Source: Ancistrus triradiatus | Taxonomy: Eukaryota > Chordata > Actinopteri > Siluriformes > Loricariidae | Assembly: GCA_025084515.1 (NCBI GenBank) | Contig: JAJAGP010000249.1 | Location: forward strand, 1-64,000 | Direction: 5' to 3' | Length of the DNA stretch: 64,000 bases | In this document: one piece after another, positions 1 through 12,060 of the stretch | Layout: each line of letters opens with the position of its first letter | Position numbering within the stretch: the first letter of the stretch is position 1 | Notes under the pieces: generated by a model | The model's input: the letters and a program-made list of their open reading frames with translations, nothing else | What the model was told of the DNA's origin: nothing | The model's database searches: none | Position numbers and translations under genes: made by a program

Positions 1-619
1 ACCTTGAAATGCTTTTTACGAAGCCACTCCTTCGTTGCCTGAGCGGTGTGTTTGGGATCATTGTCATGCTGGAAGACCCAGCCACGTTCCATCTTTAATG
101 CTCTCAATGATGGAAGGAGGTTTTGGCTTAAAATCTCACGATACATGGCCCCGTTCATTCTTTCCTTAACACGGATCAGTCGTCCTGTTCCTTTTGCAGA
201 AAAACAGCTCCAAAGCATGATGTTTTTTCACCCCCATGCTTCACAGTAGGTATGACACAACTCAGAATTCTTCTTCCTCTAAACACAGCAAGTTGAGTTT
301 TTACCAAAAAGTTCTATTTTAGTTTCATCTGACCACATAATATTCTCCCAATCTTCCATCATCCATATGCTCTCTGACAAACTTCAGACGGGCCTGGACA
401 TGTACTGGCTTAAGCAGGGGGACACGCCTGGCACTGCAGGATCTGAGTCCCTCTCGGCATAGTGTCTTACAGATGGTAGCCTTGTTACTTTGGTCCCAGC
501 TCTCTGGAGGTCATTCATCAGGTCCCTCTGTGTAGTTCTGGGATTTTTGCTGACTGTTCTCATGATCATTTTGACCGCACGGGATGAGATCTTGCGTGGA
601 GCCCCAGCTCAAGGGAGCT
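1..619 (-). mobile_element. Tc1/mariner-like transposon fragment, cut by the window edge
   Basis: Decayed 3' two thirds of a Tc1-like transposase, read on the minus strand. Near the left edge the reverse strand encodes the HDNDPKHTA-type stretch around the second catalytic Asp, followed rightwards by the start of the catalytic domain and part of the N-terminal DNA-binding region. The same family is present nearly full length at 37539-39138 and 40451-42014, and the similarity is obvious by eye. Frameshifts and stops break the reading frame, so it is not functional. It ends abruptly near 619, where a gypsy-type reverse-transcriptase scrap begins. The other end lies outside the window. Confidence 0.85.
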
Positions 620-750
620 AACAATGGTCTTGATTTTGGTTGGGTCCATTTCCACACCCTCCCCACTGACAATATAATCAAGAAAACAAACCGTAGTCTG
701 TAGCAGGTTACACTTTTTTGGGTGAAGCTTAAGTCCAGCAGCACTAATGG
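620..750 (-). mobile_element. Ty3/gypsy-type reverse transcriptase fragment
   Basis: On the minus strand about 43 codons read without a stop and contain GLKLHPKKC, then CFLDYIVSGEGVEMDPTKI. This is the typical C-terminal part of a Ty3/gypsy reverse transcriptase (GLKL-P-KC, then FLG-hVS--G---DP-K). No LTRs, protease or integrase are seen nearby, so it is an isolated remnant of an LTR retrotransposon. It directly abuts the Tc1-like fragment on its left. Confidence 0.7.
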
Positions 751-2180
751 AAACACTTTATCCAGTCAGCAGAGAGCCTCGTCAAACTTATGAAAAGATA
801 TTACATTGGGCTCCACCACCCTGCTACCCTAGGACACACCAATGTGGAAACATAACAATGTGCACACAGTGGAATTCATTACTTAATGCAAGACAGAAAT
901 CCTCTATAAGAAAAAAGTGCTACAGTTCATATTTTAGCATTTAAATATAATTTTAATTTTACAATTATTGAATAGAAAATTAGCTTAATGTTAATCAATA
1001 ATAATTAAAAGTAAATATAACTTAAATAAACGTTGATCTCTTCAATTACAATTCATTTTAAATATGATGCCATGTGTGTAAGAAACAAATTACAACATGA
1101 GTTGTTTGTAAAACAGTTTGAAAATGAATTGCCTTGCTGGAAAAAAAACAGCATAGACCAGCATGGATGGTTTTCAGTAAACCAGGATATGATATGTTTT
1201 AGATGCTGTTATGTTGGACAACCAGCACTGGCATCCTGGGGGTGACCAGGAAAACCGACACCAGACCAACATAGACCAGCATAAAATGCATGACGGTCTG
1301 TGCTTTTGTTTTGCAGCAGGCTATGGCAAAGTAAAACAGTGCTTTCATTGTTTTTTGCTTTCAAGAATTTAAAATGAAAACATTTGTTAATAACAATAAA
1401 AAAAAGTTAATTTCCACAGAGCCCCTGCAGTTATGCTAGCTGACAAGTCATACACAGTGCTGCTCACCTTGGGGAGGCAGAGATGTGGAGGCAGGACTGC
1501 TAAGCCTGAAGCTGCTTCTTCCTGTCCTGGAACAGGGCAGAGGCAGGAACCACTCATTTAGTATGAATAGCTACTAAAAACTGTGCCTGCATTGATTAAA
1601 TGTCGGCTAAAAGAGGAGTAAATTGTAAACACAGATTTTTTGTGATATATTAAATATCAAGTTTTGGATCATTTCACTGTGGACTAAGATAAGTTGCCAG
1701 CTATCTATTCCTCTGTGGTGGACCATTACACCGATGTAGGATAGATGACGGACTAGGGACCCCAGAAAATTGCTCATAATTAAGCATTTTTTAAGAACTT
1801 CAAAATAGCACTAAAATAAGGTCTTATAAGAGCTAGCAATGGTGCTAAGCCTTAATAATGTGGGAAGTAAATGCTGCCAACTCATTTAAAATGTAAAAAC
1901 TGACAAGACTTAATTAACCACATGTGTATCCTACAGAACTATAAAACACTCAGCAAACATTACTAAACATCATGTCTCTAAAATAAAGAAAATAAATAGG
2001 AATGATAGAAGATGCCATTGCTATCTGATGTGGTTGCCAGTGCCACAATATTTAATTAATTTTAGCTTAAAGTGCAGAATATATTATACAGAAGACGACT
2101 GACTCCGTCTCCCTCTCTGACTCTCTCATAGTGACACTCTTCTTTTCCTTAATTACAACCCCCAAATAAGAAACAGTTGG
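751..2180. other. Intergenic, no gene recognised
   Basis: AT-rich sequence with only short chance ORFs. Around 1140-1290 there are degenerate copies of an ACCAGCATAGACCAGCATGG-like unit, also seen once near 35190, which suggests an old interspersed or minisatellite-like repeat. Nothing else could be identified. Confidence 0.5.
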
Positions 2181-2194
2181 GACAATATGGAAAA

Positions 2195-2475
2195 TTCATT
2201 AATTCATTAATTTTCTTAACCACTTAATCTTGATCAGGTTCATGGGAAAGCTGGTGCCCAGTTGGTGGTACATGGCACAAGGCAGGAACAACCCTAGGCA
2301 AGGCGCCAATCCATCATAGGGCGCACACACTCACAAACTAGGGGCACTTTTAGAGACACCAATTAGCCTTACATGCATGTCTTTGGACTGGAGGACATTC
2401 GGATTTCACACAGAAAGGAGCCAGAACACTGGGAGTGAATCCAGGACCTTCTCGCTGCAGACAGTATGAACCCAA
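2195..2475 (-). repeat. Interspersed repeat of the 'CCTCCCACAGTCCAAAGACATGC' class
   Basis: On the minus strand this carries the recurring block that includes the GAACCCAGG-like segment, TTTCTGTGTGGAGT and a CTCC-GTCCAAAGACATGCA segment. Other copies are at 14302-14500, 31575-31775, 53095-53285 and 63885-64000. It is a common non-coding interspersed repeat of teleosts. Its exact class (SINE or non-autonomous element) cannot be settled from this window alone. Confidence 0.6.
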
Positions 2476-2516
2476 GATATTTAATTAAAAAATAAAATAT
2501 AATAAAATATAATATA

Positions 2517-3094
2517 CACTGCTCAAAAAAATAAAGGGAACACTTAAACAACACAATATAACTCCAAGTAAATCAAACTTCTGTGAAATCAAACTGTCCA
2601 CTTAGGAAGCAACACTGATTGACAATCAATTTGGCATTTCTTTGGAGGGTCGCACAGCCCTCCATGTGCTTGCCAGAGGTAGCCTGACTGCCATTAGGTT
2701 CTTCCTAATGCAGGACAATGTTAGACCTCATGTGGCTGGAGTGTGTCAGCAGTTCCTGCAAGATGAAGGCATTGAAGCTATGGACTGGCCCGCCCGTTCC
2801 CCAGACCTGAATCCGATTGAGCACATCTGGGACATCATGTCCCGCCCCATCCAAGAACGTCACGTTGCACCACAGACTGTTCAGGAGTTGGCGGATGCTT
2901 TAGTCCAGGTTTGGGAGGAGATCAGGAGACCATCTGCCACCTCTTCAGGAGCATGCCCAGGCATTGTAGGGAGGTCATACAGGCACGTTGAGGCCACACA
3001 CAATACTGAGCCTCATTTTGACTTGTTTTAAGGACATTACATTAAAGTTGGATCAGCCTGTAGTGTGTTTTTCCACTTTAATTTTGTGTGTGAC
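2517..3094 (+). mobile_element. Tc1-like transposon, internally deleted, second family
   Basis: The left end carries a terminal sequence beginning TGCTCAAAAAAATAAAGGG. After a deletion, an open stretch (2642-3031) encodes the C-terminal half of a Tc1-like transposase: MQDNVRPHVAG, with the second catalytic Asp, then DWPARSPDLNPIEHIWD, with the third acidic residue of the DDE/D triad. The N-terminal DNA-binding region and first Asp are missing, so it is not autonomous. The right terminus is replaced near 3094 by a piece of a different Tc1-like family. Confidence 0.8.
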
Positions 3095-3682
3095 TCACCG
3101 TTCTCATGATCATTTTGACCCCACGTGATGAGATCTTGCATGGAGTCCCAGCTCAAGGGAGCTATCAATGATCTTGTATGTCTTACAATTGCTCCCACAG
3201 TTGATTTATTCACACCAACCTGCTTGCCTATTGTAGATTCACTCTTCCCAGCCTGGTGCAGGTCTACAATTTTATTCCTGGTGTCCTTCAACAGCTCTTC
3301 GGTCTTGGCCATGGTTGAGTTTGGAGTCTGTCTGTTTGAGGTTGTGGACAGGTGTCTTTTATACAGATAATGAGGTCAAACAGGTGCCATTAATACAGGT
3401 AACGAGTGGAGGACAGAAGAGCTTCTTAAAGAAGAAGTTACAGGTCTGTGAGAGCCAGAAATCTTGCTTGTTTGTGGGTGACCGAATACTTATTTTATTT
3501 TCCACCATGATTTACAATTAAATTCTTTAAAAATCCTACAATGTTATTTCCTGTATTTTATTTTTCTCATTTTGTCTCTCATAGTTGAAGTGTACCTATG
3601 ATGAAAATTACAGATCTCTCTCATCTTTAAGTAGGAGAACTTGCACAATCAGTGGCTGACTAAATGCTTTTTTGCCCCACTG
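3095..3682 (-). mobile_element. Tc1-like transposon 5' fragment with terminal repeat
   Basis: Same family as 37539-39138. On the minus strand it encodes the N-terminal DNA-binding part of the transposase (MAKTEELLKDTRNKIVDLHQ and onward, with a helix-turn-helix-like segment). To the right it runs through the untranslated region into the terminal repeat ending TTTTTTGCCCCACTG, which is followed by TA, the expected target dinucleotide. The rest of the element is missing. Confidence 0.8.
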
Positions 3683-3707
3683 TACACACTATATATGCGG
3701 CATGTCC

Positions 3708-5163
3708 ACAAAAATTGGGACAATAAAGCATTTACCACTTTGTAATGTTGGTTTGGGCCCTCTCATACACCTTATAATAAAATGCATTGATTATGCAACA
3801 CACTGATTTTCGGCTTCACCTGCTGGGGTCAAACGTGCCCAGGCACAGTACAGATTGCCTAGTGTGAGTGCGCAATTAAAAGACATTTTGTCACCAATGA
3901 TACAAAGTGAAGACATGTTTCAGCTGTTATTTTGTCCTGTTCTTCCTGAAAACACGTCTTAAGGTGTGCAACAGTGTGGGGTTGTCATCATATTTTTCAT
4001 TTCAAAATTCTCTACACATTCTCTGCTGGGGCAGTTCAGGACTGCAGGTAGGTCTGTCCAGTACATATACCCTCTTTTTTCGAAGCCATGACTTGTAATG
4101 TGTGCAGCATGTGGCCTTGCATTGCCTTGTGGAGAAATGCACGGATGTCCCTAGAAAAGATGTTGTCTTGGCAGCATATGTTGCTCTAAAATCTCAGTGT
4201 ACTTTTCTGCATTAATGCTGCCATCGCAGAAGTGTAAATGACCTTTGCCATGGGCACTGACCCAACCCCGTACCATGACAGACCCTGGCTTTTGGACTTG
4301 TTGCTGATAACAGTCTGGATGATGCTTTTTGTCTTTGTTCCGGAGCACATGGTGTACATTTTTTCTAAACAATGTCTGGAATACTGATTTGTTTGAAAAC
4401 AATACACAATTCCACTATATGATGTTCATCCCAGATGCCTCCAAGTCCGGAGAAGTTAACACTGCTTCTGGACACGGTTAACGTAAGGCTTCCTTTTTGT
4501 CCAGTAAAGATTTAAGTTGAATTTGTGAATGTAACTCTGTATTGTAGTGCTTGACAAAAGTTTGATAAAGTAATCCCTTGCCCATGTGGTTCTATCAGCT
4601 ATTGATGAATAACAGTTTTTGATGCAGTGCCATCTGATGCAATCACACGCCCTTGCCCTTTACACACTATAATTCTGCCAGATTCCTTAATCGTTTAATA
4701 TCATTATGCACCCTCTTTATGTACAGAGAGAGATATATATGCAAATCCCTTCCAGTCTTTCTTTGAGGAACATTGATTTTAAATATTTCAATAATTTTCT
4801 TACACATTTGTTGATAAACTGGAGGTCCTCTGCCCATCTTTACTCCTCAAAGACTCTTTCGTGGATACTGCTTTTGTACCAAATCATGATGATAATAACC
4901 GTTGACATCACCTGTTAGAAAACAACATCATTATTAGGTCTTTTTTTTCATTGCACCTCTCATCACTTTTTTTGAATGTGCTGCAGGCTTGAAATGCAGG
5001 AATGGATGTATTTTAACAAAGGAAATGAAGATGACCAGACAAAACGTGAAACATGATATTGGGTTCAAACTGTCTGACATAAAAGTCAAAGTAAATATAA
5101 GAAAGACTGCAATTTTTAAATTTGCATTTTCCATACTGTCCCAACTTTCTGATTTGAGGTTAC
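3708..5163 (-). mobile_element. Tc1-like transposon, third family, decayed
   Basis: The right end resembles a terminal repeat (CTGTCCCAACTTTCTGATTT). The interior minus strand encodes degraded Tc1-like transposase. The 4151-4402 stretch includes ISNK-KSQ and a catalytic-domain-like run ending CDGSINAEKYTEILEQHML. Between 4680 and 4870 the minus strand still shows the N-terminal helix-turn-helix region in pieces. Frameshifts and stops are frequent. Two shorter relatives lie at 5576-6513 and 47338-47868. Confidence 0.75.
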
Positions 5164-5575
5164 AGATGTCTCGTTATGGAAGTGTTTACTCACACTCTCT
5201 AACTCATTGGGCCCTATATGTGTCTCTGAATTCAACTGATGTACTCTTTGCATAATGCCATTGTATTCATTTCAGATATGGTTTGGTAAGCAGGACTTAA
5301 GGAAGGGACAATATTATCATCTGGAAAAAGAGAGGAGTTTTTTTTTTCAGTGATGTAATCTGTACAGTGTGTTTCAAGTGTCAGTAAAGAAAACAATTAG
5401 TAAACATTATCTTAAAAAAGCAGAAGAATGTCATTCTTGCCATTCAATGCCATTTCAGTCCCCATTACGTAGTACATTTGGTATGAAGATTGCCCAAAAC
5501 TTATTTCTAAAAGCTTGCCTTACATGATTTACCCCTCTTCCATCAATATGTCATAGGATTAATTAATTTAAAATA

Positions 5576-6513
5576 CAACTCCAAATCAGAAAAAGTTGTG
5601 ACGGTATGGACCCCAAACCATGACAGAGGCTGGCTTTTGGACTTGTTGTTGATAACAGTCTGGATGGTCTTTGGTCCAGAGCACATGCTGTCCATTTCTT
5701 TCAAAAAAAGATCTGGAATACCGATTGGTCTGACCACAATACACGTTTCCACTGTTTGATGGTCCATTCCAGATGCCTCCGAGCCCAGAGAAGTTGAAGC
5801 CGCTTCTGGACATGGTTAACATAAAACTTGTTTTTTGAACAGCAACATTTTAAGTGGCATTTGTGAATGCAACTCTATATTGTAGTGCTTGATAAAGGTT
5901 TGATAAAGTAATCCCTTGCCCATGTGGTTCTATCAGCTATTGATGAATGGCAGTACTTGATACAGTCCTATCTGAGGGATCAGAGATCATGACTCTTCAG
6001 TTTAGGCTTGTGCCCATGGTTTACGCACTGAAATTCTTCCAGATTCCTCAAGTCATTCAATGATATTATGCACTGTAGAGGGAGAAATCTGTAAATCCCT
6101 TCCAATCTTTCTTTAAGGAACAATGTTTTTAAACATTTTAATAAGTTTCTTATACATTTGTTGATAAACTAGAGATCCTCTGACCCTCTTTACTCCTCTA
6201 AGGCTCAACCTTTTGTGGATACTGCTTTTGTCATATTTTGACATTACCTGTTTGAAATCACATCATTATTTAGTTGGGATTTTTTACCTCATTACTAGCC
6301 CTAAATTATCCCTGTCCCAACTTTTTTGGAATGTGTTTCAGGCCTGAAATGCAGGAATGGATGTTTATTAACAAATACAATGAAATTGACCAGAAAAAAC
6401 TATGAGTTCATACTGTCTGCAATGAAATAAAAGTCAAAGGAAATGTAAGGAACACTGCATATACTTTTTATTTGCATTTTCCATGCTGTCCCAACTTTTC
6501 TGATTTGGGATAC
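5576..6513 (-). mobile_element. Internally deleted relative of the Tc1-like element at 3708-5163
   Basis: Bounded by inverted termini: CAACTCCAAATCAGAAAAAGT on the left and ACTTTTCTGATTTGG on the right, each next to TA. The left terminus is fused directly to mid-transposase sequence, so part of the 3' half is deleted. The N-terminal region and 5' untranslated part (about 5990-6500) remain, in minus-strand orientation. No intact frame is present. Confidence 0.75.
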
Positions 6514-7040
6514 TAATTACTATCAAGTAGGCTAAACTGCCATGTCCCCAATTAGGTTTGCTCAACTTCAGTTACACATATAAATAATAAAAATATAAAT
6601 AAAGTCGGCATTTTTATTATTGTTGTATAATAATATTTATTATATTGATCACCAAATGTTGTTTTCATATTAATACATTTTTAATGTTAAAGTATTTTAA
6701 ATACTGTACATTGAGTCCCTGAGTCAACTGTTTCTCCGTTGATGGAAGTCTGATGGAAGTCCCTCTGAACACACCCCATCACTTCCTGTATTCACATGAC
6801 TGTTAGGAAGTAGCATACATTTTTGGAGGGAAATCATCTACAGTACAAGAAGATAAGTTTCAGTCTTTAGTCAACCATTTTAACACTGTTTTGGAATGGT
6901 TCATGATTAGAAAATTCCTTTATGGTCACTGTTGTTTAATAGATTAGTTAGATGAATAAAGTGTTGCAAAAGGTACTAATATTTATTGTTAATTTATTAT
7001 GCATTTATTGTTATATACTGTGATTAAAGATCTGTTTAAA
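6514..7040. other. Intergenic, no gene recognised
   Basis: Very AT-rich spacer with no ORF, RNA gene or repeat structure that I can identify. Confidence 0.5.
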
Positions 7041-7061
7041 CTGTATACATGTATTTGTAAG

Positions 7062-7450
7062 GGAATGGCACCTTTGTCTACTGCAGAAAAGCACAGAGCA
7101 TGTGATATAGAACCTGAAAGAAGGCCAAAATACCTCAGTAAAGAGAAGGAGATATGGAGAAAGGACAGAGAGGAAGGGTATCATACCACAGTGAAAGAAA
7201 GAAGAGAGCGCAGAGAAAGCAATGTTGAGAAAAGAAAGCACAGAGGTAGTGCAGTGCCAAAGACAGGACAATCTTTCAATCAATGACCACTCCTTCAAAA
7301 AGTCCAAGTCCAATCTGCCAGTAAATGTCCCAAAACTGATGGAGAAGGAAACTTCAGAATGAGATCAAATAATTAAAGACCTTGCTGGAAAGGGAAAAGA
7401 GAAAAAAATACAAGAAGAGGTACCAACACTTAGAAGGAGAGTGATCACCG
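7062..7450 (+). pseudogene. Decayed ORF for a very basic, Arg/Lys/Glu-rich protein
   Basis: An ORF from the ATG at 7062 encodes MAPLSTAEKHRACDIEPERR followed by a charged KEKEIWRKDREEGYHTTVKE-type stretch, and stops at 7286. After that stop, other frames continue with similar composition: a TPSKSPSP-like segment, then a KKYKKRYQHLE-like helix up to about 7440. This layout (short N-terminal MAPL motif, charged repeats, Ser/Pro segment, coiled coil) resembles multicopy uncharacterised fish proteins that I recall as repeat-like, from memory only. Frame breaks suggest a dead copy. Function is unknown. Confidence 0.45.
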
Positions 7451-7459
7451 TGTACACAC

Positions 7460-10400
7460 TGCAATGCCATTGAACAGGTAACAACGCTATTAGGAGAAGA
7501 CAGAGGGGCCATTCTTTAATGAAATGTTATTCACTGGTGTGATGTCCACCCTCTTAAGTCCTGCCGACTCTGTTTCTCCTCTGTCCATCCTGTTTTATAT
7601 TTATTAAAAAAATTGTAAGCATATGTTTGTGATAACTTTCTAGGAGTGAATTTTCAACAATAAACAACTTAACAGGCCCAAACGTAGAGCATATCTGGAG
7701 TGGGAGCAATATAATTTTCTTAACAAATCCTCCATAAGATGAGCCCATAAAACCATGGAATGTTTTGCATTTCTGACAGAAAGTTTCACTGAAATGGCAC
7801 CAAACAGAAGGAATGACCCAATAATGTTTTATCAAAGAACATATTGCATCAGCCATTGTTCAACTGTGATGTAGTTATATAGTATTTTGACTGCTCAGAA
7901 ATCTAGAAAAACCTCTTCTGTATACAACAGAAATAACAGGACTGAAATACAGTTGAATTAGGACAACCTCAGGCACACATACACACACAGAACCCAAATG
8001 ATCGTACCTTTAAATGATAACTGTATGACAGGTGTGGTAATGCCACTGCAAAAGCTGCGTGTACTCTCACACAAACACACAGCTCTATTGATAACATTCA
8101 TGATATTGATAACATAATACAATAATTATCTTTGCAGCAGTATGATGCACTGGAGGATGCACTGCATCTTCAGGATTGGTGTGATATGGTATTTTTTACT
8201 ATCAACAGTCTTAATATATGATCAGTAAAGCAAGATGTGTTTTCATTGTTTTCTTGAGTTGTCCTTATCAGTTACCTAGACTATAGGCAAAATAAACTTC
8301 AGTGTGTACTTACACGTGTTCTTGCCCTTCTAAATGCCCATCCTCAGAGTCTTCCCTTTTCTTGTTGTTCTTGTTTAATTCTCTGAATTTAAGTGCAAAA
8401 TGTGGAGACCACTGACAATCGATTCCACCTAAAATATACTAGGATGAGATGCAGTGTAATTGGGGGACAAAAGACACACTTTATGATGATGTCATTTCCA
8501 ATGACATCATTATTTGGACTCTGGCCAGGGTATCCTAAAAAGGTGATGTTTCTTCAGTGTTGTCAGGTCTGCTTTTACTGGAGAATTTCCTGCCTGTATG
8601 CTTAGGGGTTTAATGCTGTGAGGAGCAACATAGGAACAAATGAAGGCCACTTAACTTAAAACTGTATTGATTTTGCTACATCTGCAATCATAAACCTTTT
8701 TTTTTGTTTGCATTCTAGTGAGATATGGGTGCTCTAATCTCTAGTGTGAGTCTTTCCAATTCCTGAGATGGCAATACCCTCTTAATCAAAGCCTATCATA
8801 TAGCGAAAGACCAGGCTGAAAACCACACAAACACTGTAAGAGCAACAGGAATTTACCCATACTCAACTTTAAGGTTTTATTGAACTTTGAAAACAGAAAC
8901 AGGGTGATTCTTATTTTGCATCAGAGCCACGCTTCCACCCACACACATGCAAAATTAAGCAAACACACAAGCAATGGCCAACATTCTCTCAGTCATAACA
9001 GACAGGAAACAATATTGCGTGACACCAGTTGACCTATTATTCCCAGCAAAGAAAGTTTGTAAAACAGATGTTTTATGCTAAATTGTTTCAGCAAACATTC
9101 AACATACAATACGTCTGGGTTCTATAAAAAAATTATTAAATTATTTTGCGATGTGCCCGCAGAACACGAAAGATGTGTACACATCGATACGCAGTGTTTC
9201 ACTGAACGTCTCCATTATTTCTTCTTTACTGATCTCGTTTCTACAATCAGTTAGAGCAAGAGAAGTCATACAATGAAAAAGGAGCACAATTTAGGAAGAA
9301 CACAAGACCGAGTATATAGGTAAAATGTACAGTAGGCTATAACGCGGTCACACTAAACATCACCAGAAATAAAAGTTTATGGCTAGGTCTCACGCTTTAA
9401 TCTTCCTCTCTGCATTACATTGCACTAAAAAAATCCCCGTAGTATTTTACAAGGCTATAGATGTTCCTTTAATACTCACATTTGACAGAAAAACAAAGAT
9501 AAGAGACATTCACACAGCCTATGCATTTCGTGATTTTTATTAAACTATGCACAAACAAACCAAGTACATAACGTAAGACCACGTGACCTTGGGTTACTAG
9601 GATTATGCTTGTTTAGCCTATAGTCTATTCCCATGCAAATCTTAACTAATAAACGCAAAGCCTGCAGTGTTTCAAACTCAAGACCATACAGTTATACAGT
9701 TGGAGAAAACATACACTTACCGACATTTTAACCGACGTGATGCTGAACTATAGTTTTTATGACCTTAATCGCTACTTACAAGAAGTGAAAGAGGGTTGGT
9801 CTTTCAGTCCGACCACATAAACTCGTTTTTTAAATTAGCATGTGCCCTATTTTTTAATTATTTAAGCCCACTGACGTGATGCGTGCAGAAAACACACTGC
9901 AAACATAGTTTAAACTTACATGCAAGTAATCAGCTTTTGTGAATTTAAATTTAAATATAGGATAGTTCGATTGTGGAACAAGTCTCTCACCTGTGTCAAC
10001 AATTTCGTACACCGACTGTGTTTACTCTTGTATGAAAAGATCTCTTGCGCATCGTGCAATCCATAATAAAATAAAATTCAAACTGTTTAAGACTAAACCG
10101 TTATTTTGATTTCATTTTTTGGTGATTTGGACTATTTGCAATATTCTCAACCCAAAAAATACATCCCAGAACCAAAATACTGAATGTAAAATACTTGCAT
10201 GCATGCAAAATATTTCATGCAGTCAACATGTACAATCCATATAACACAATGCATTCACGTTAACTGACAGTATGCAACCAAGTTCAGATTATCTCAAAAG
10301 CGCTCTGCAGCCTTTTGAAGGTGAATGGTGAAAACTCCATGGTTTATATAGTTAATTGTGAAATATGTATTTTGCACTTAATTATAATCTCCTTAGGGCG

Positions 10401-10980
10401 TCACAAAGAGTGTACTGAATGCGTGGGCGGTTATGAATATTTAAAAAATAAGTCAAACGATCATAACTGCTTAAATATCCCATTTTATGAAGTCACAAAT
10501 GTCTGGAAATGTAATGATGCAACTGTGCGGCAACAGCTAATGCTGTAGGTGTTCGAAAGAAAGCTGCGTGAACAGGAATACCTGTAGGCTACCACAATAA
10601 TCTTGGTGTTAGAAAATGAAGTTGGTCAAGGTCTCAAGTCTACGTAAGTGGGCATTCTAGTTTTATAGGCAGACTTTATGTGCTAGGTGAAACATCTTAA
10701 AGCGCTTATGTGGGAATGGCAAAGGACTTGCCTTTTCCATAACATGGTGGCCTCCCAGATCGTACTAAATGAGTATGTTTAAACAAAGCTTTGATTCCCG
10801 GCAGTGTATAGACTGCAATAATATGCAATGTAAAGCTCTGCTGATGCGCCACAGCTCTGAGAAGCGCGTTTCAATCCAAGTGTACAAAGACAGCATCACA
10901 TGGGATTATAGATCTTAATAGAATTTCAAAGAAACTTAAGACTGGTTTGCGTGTGCTATATGTTATCATGTGTGCGTGGA
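7460..10980. other. Gene-poor stretch
   Basis: No convincing coding sequence, RNA gene or transposon was recognised on either strand. ORFs are short (at most about 100 codons) and of random-like composition. Exons of the predicted non-coding transcript, or enhancers, could be here but cannot be seen by eye. Confidence 0.45.
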
Positions 10981-11019
10981 TGTGAAAGCATGTTTATAAG
11001 GCCGTGAGCGCTTGGTTCT

Positions 11020-11257
11020 GTTTTCCCTCCTTCCCTCCCGAGCGCCGCTCCGCCTCCTGAGCGTGCAACTTTGACGCTGTGTATAAATAGTGGAACAAAA
11101 GAACTTCCTCAGTGCCCGGCGAAACGACAGAAAATAAAACTGACAATAAACAGTCGTGTTCCGAAATGATTTGAGGTGGGAAATTGTTTTCACGAGAGGA
11201 AATTGTAGACACTGATTATGTTTCACGTCTCCTAGGAATACCCTTCTCTACAAAAGG
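11020..11257 (+). promoter_or_regulatory. Candidate TATA promoter and short first exon
   Basis: A GC-rich, CT-rich patch (11020-11070) precedes a good TATA box, GTATAAATAG, at 11080-11089. Transcription would start near 11110. About 150 bases later there is a consensus splice donor, AAAAG/GTAAGA, with the GT at 11256-11257. That arrangement fits a first exon. No recognisable protein is encoded. It could be an alternative start of the non-coding transcript that hosts the miRNAs, or of an unknown gene. Inference only. Confidence 0.35.
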
Positions 11258-11944
11258 TAAGATCTTTCAGAGAACATTTACTTTTTTTAAACTAACCTGT
11301 CTCAACAAAATTATATTTAGAGGAATACATATTAGCCATTTAAAACACTGTGTGCAGAATTTATAAGCTCGTAGGGATCTTGTAGCAGGTTGAGCGGCGG
11401 AAAAAATAGGCTACTCTAGCGGGACTTCCTGAGACACATTTGGAAGCTCTTTCATGCTGTAACATTGTACATGTCTGATTTGGCACACAACGTTTAATAG
11501 ACGTTATAAACTTGTCAAAACATGTTTAGAAATCTACACGTTTGCGTATGGAAGTTGGTCGTAGTGATGGTGTTATCTTAATTCAAATGTCATCAGATAT
11601 AGACCGTAAAGCAAAATGTAATACAAGAACTACAGGTGAAAGCTAAATCAGTGAAGGCTTCATCATGATCTATAGAAAAAGCATCAGAAAGACAGCGCAA
11701 GTTGCCGGTTGTCTTTGAAAAGCACGTTTGCAAAAACGCTTGGGTCAGTAAAATATTACTTGTATTTGGTTACTTTAAAACCAAACAAAACAGAAAATGT
11801 TGTCCTTCAAAATCGTATATATATCAAATGTTACAGCGTGCTGTCGATACACTCGACGCTTTAACAAAGAAACACCGCTTGTTTGGACCGTGTGCTGGAG
11901 CGCCTGTGAAAAGTAGGCACCCTGTTTACAAGAACATCAACCTC

Positions 11945-12060
11945 GGAGTGTCACGTGATTGACAATTGTGGCACACCAATGAATGCGTGGGCACGTGACG
12001 ATGGGCGGGACGTGCAGCGCCAGCAACGCGCTATATTTGGAAAGGATTACGTCATGAGCA
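11945..12060. promoter_or_regulatory. Cluster of E-boxes, CCAAT, GC box and CRE-like site
   Basis: Within about 115 bases there are two CACGTG palindromes (11952-11957 in a GTCACGTGAT context, and 11992-11997), a CCAAT (about 11976), a GGGCGG (about 12002) and TTACGTCA, a CRE-like site (about 12047). Such density is unusual in this AT-rich neighbourhood and typical of a promoter or enhancer. CACGTG is the binding site of MYC/MAX, USF and TFEB-type factors. Which gene it serves is not shown. Confidence 0.4.

Noticed and set aside
7554..7856. 100-codon minus-strand ORF (MADAICSLIKHYW...)
   Set aside because: Composition shows Cys/His pairs that hint at a zinc finger, but the spacing matches no family I know and no splice or promoter context supports it.
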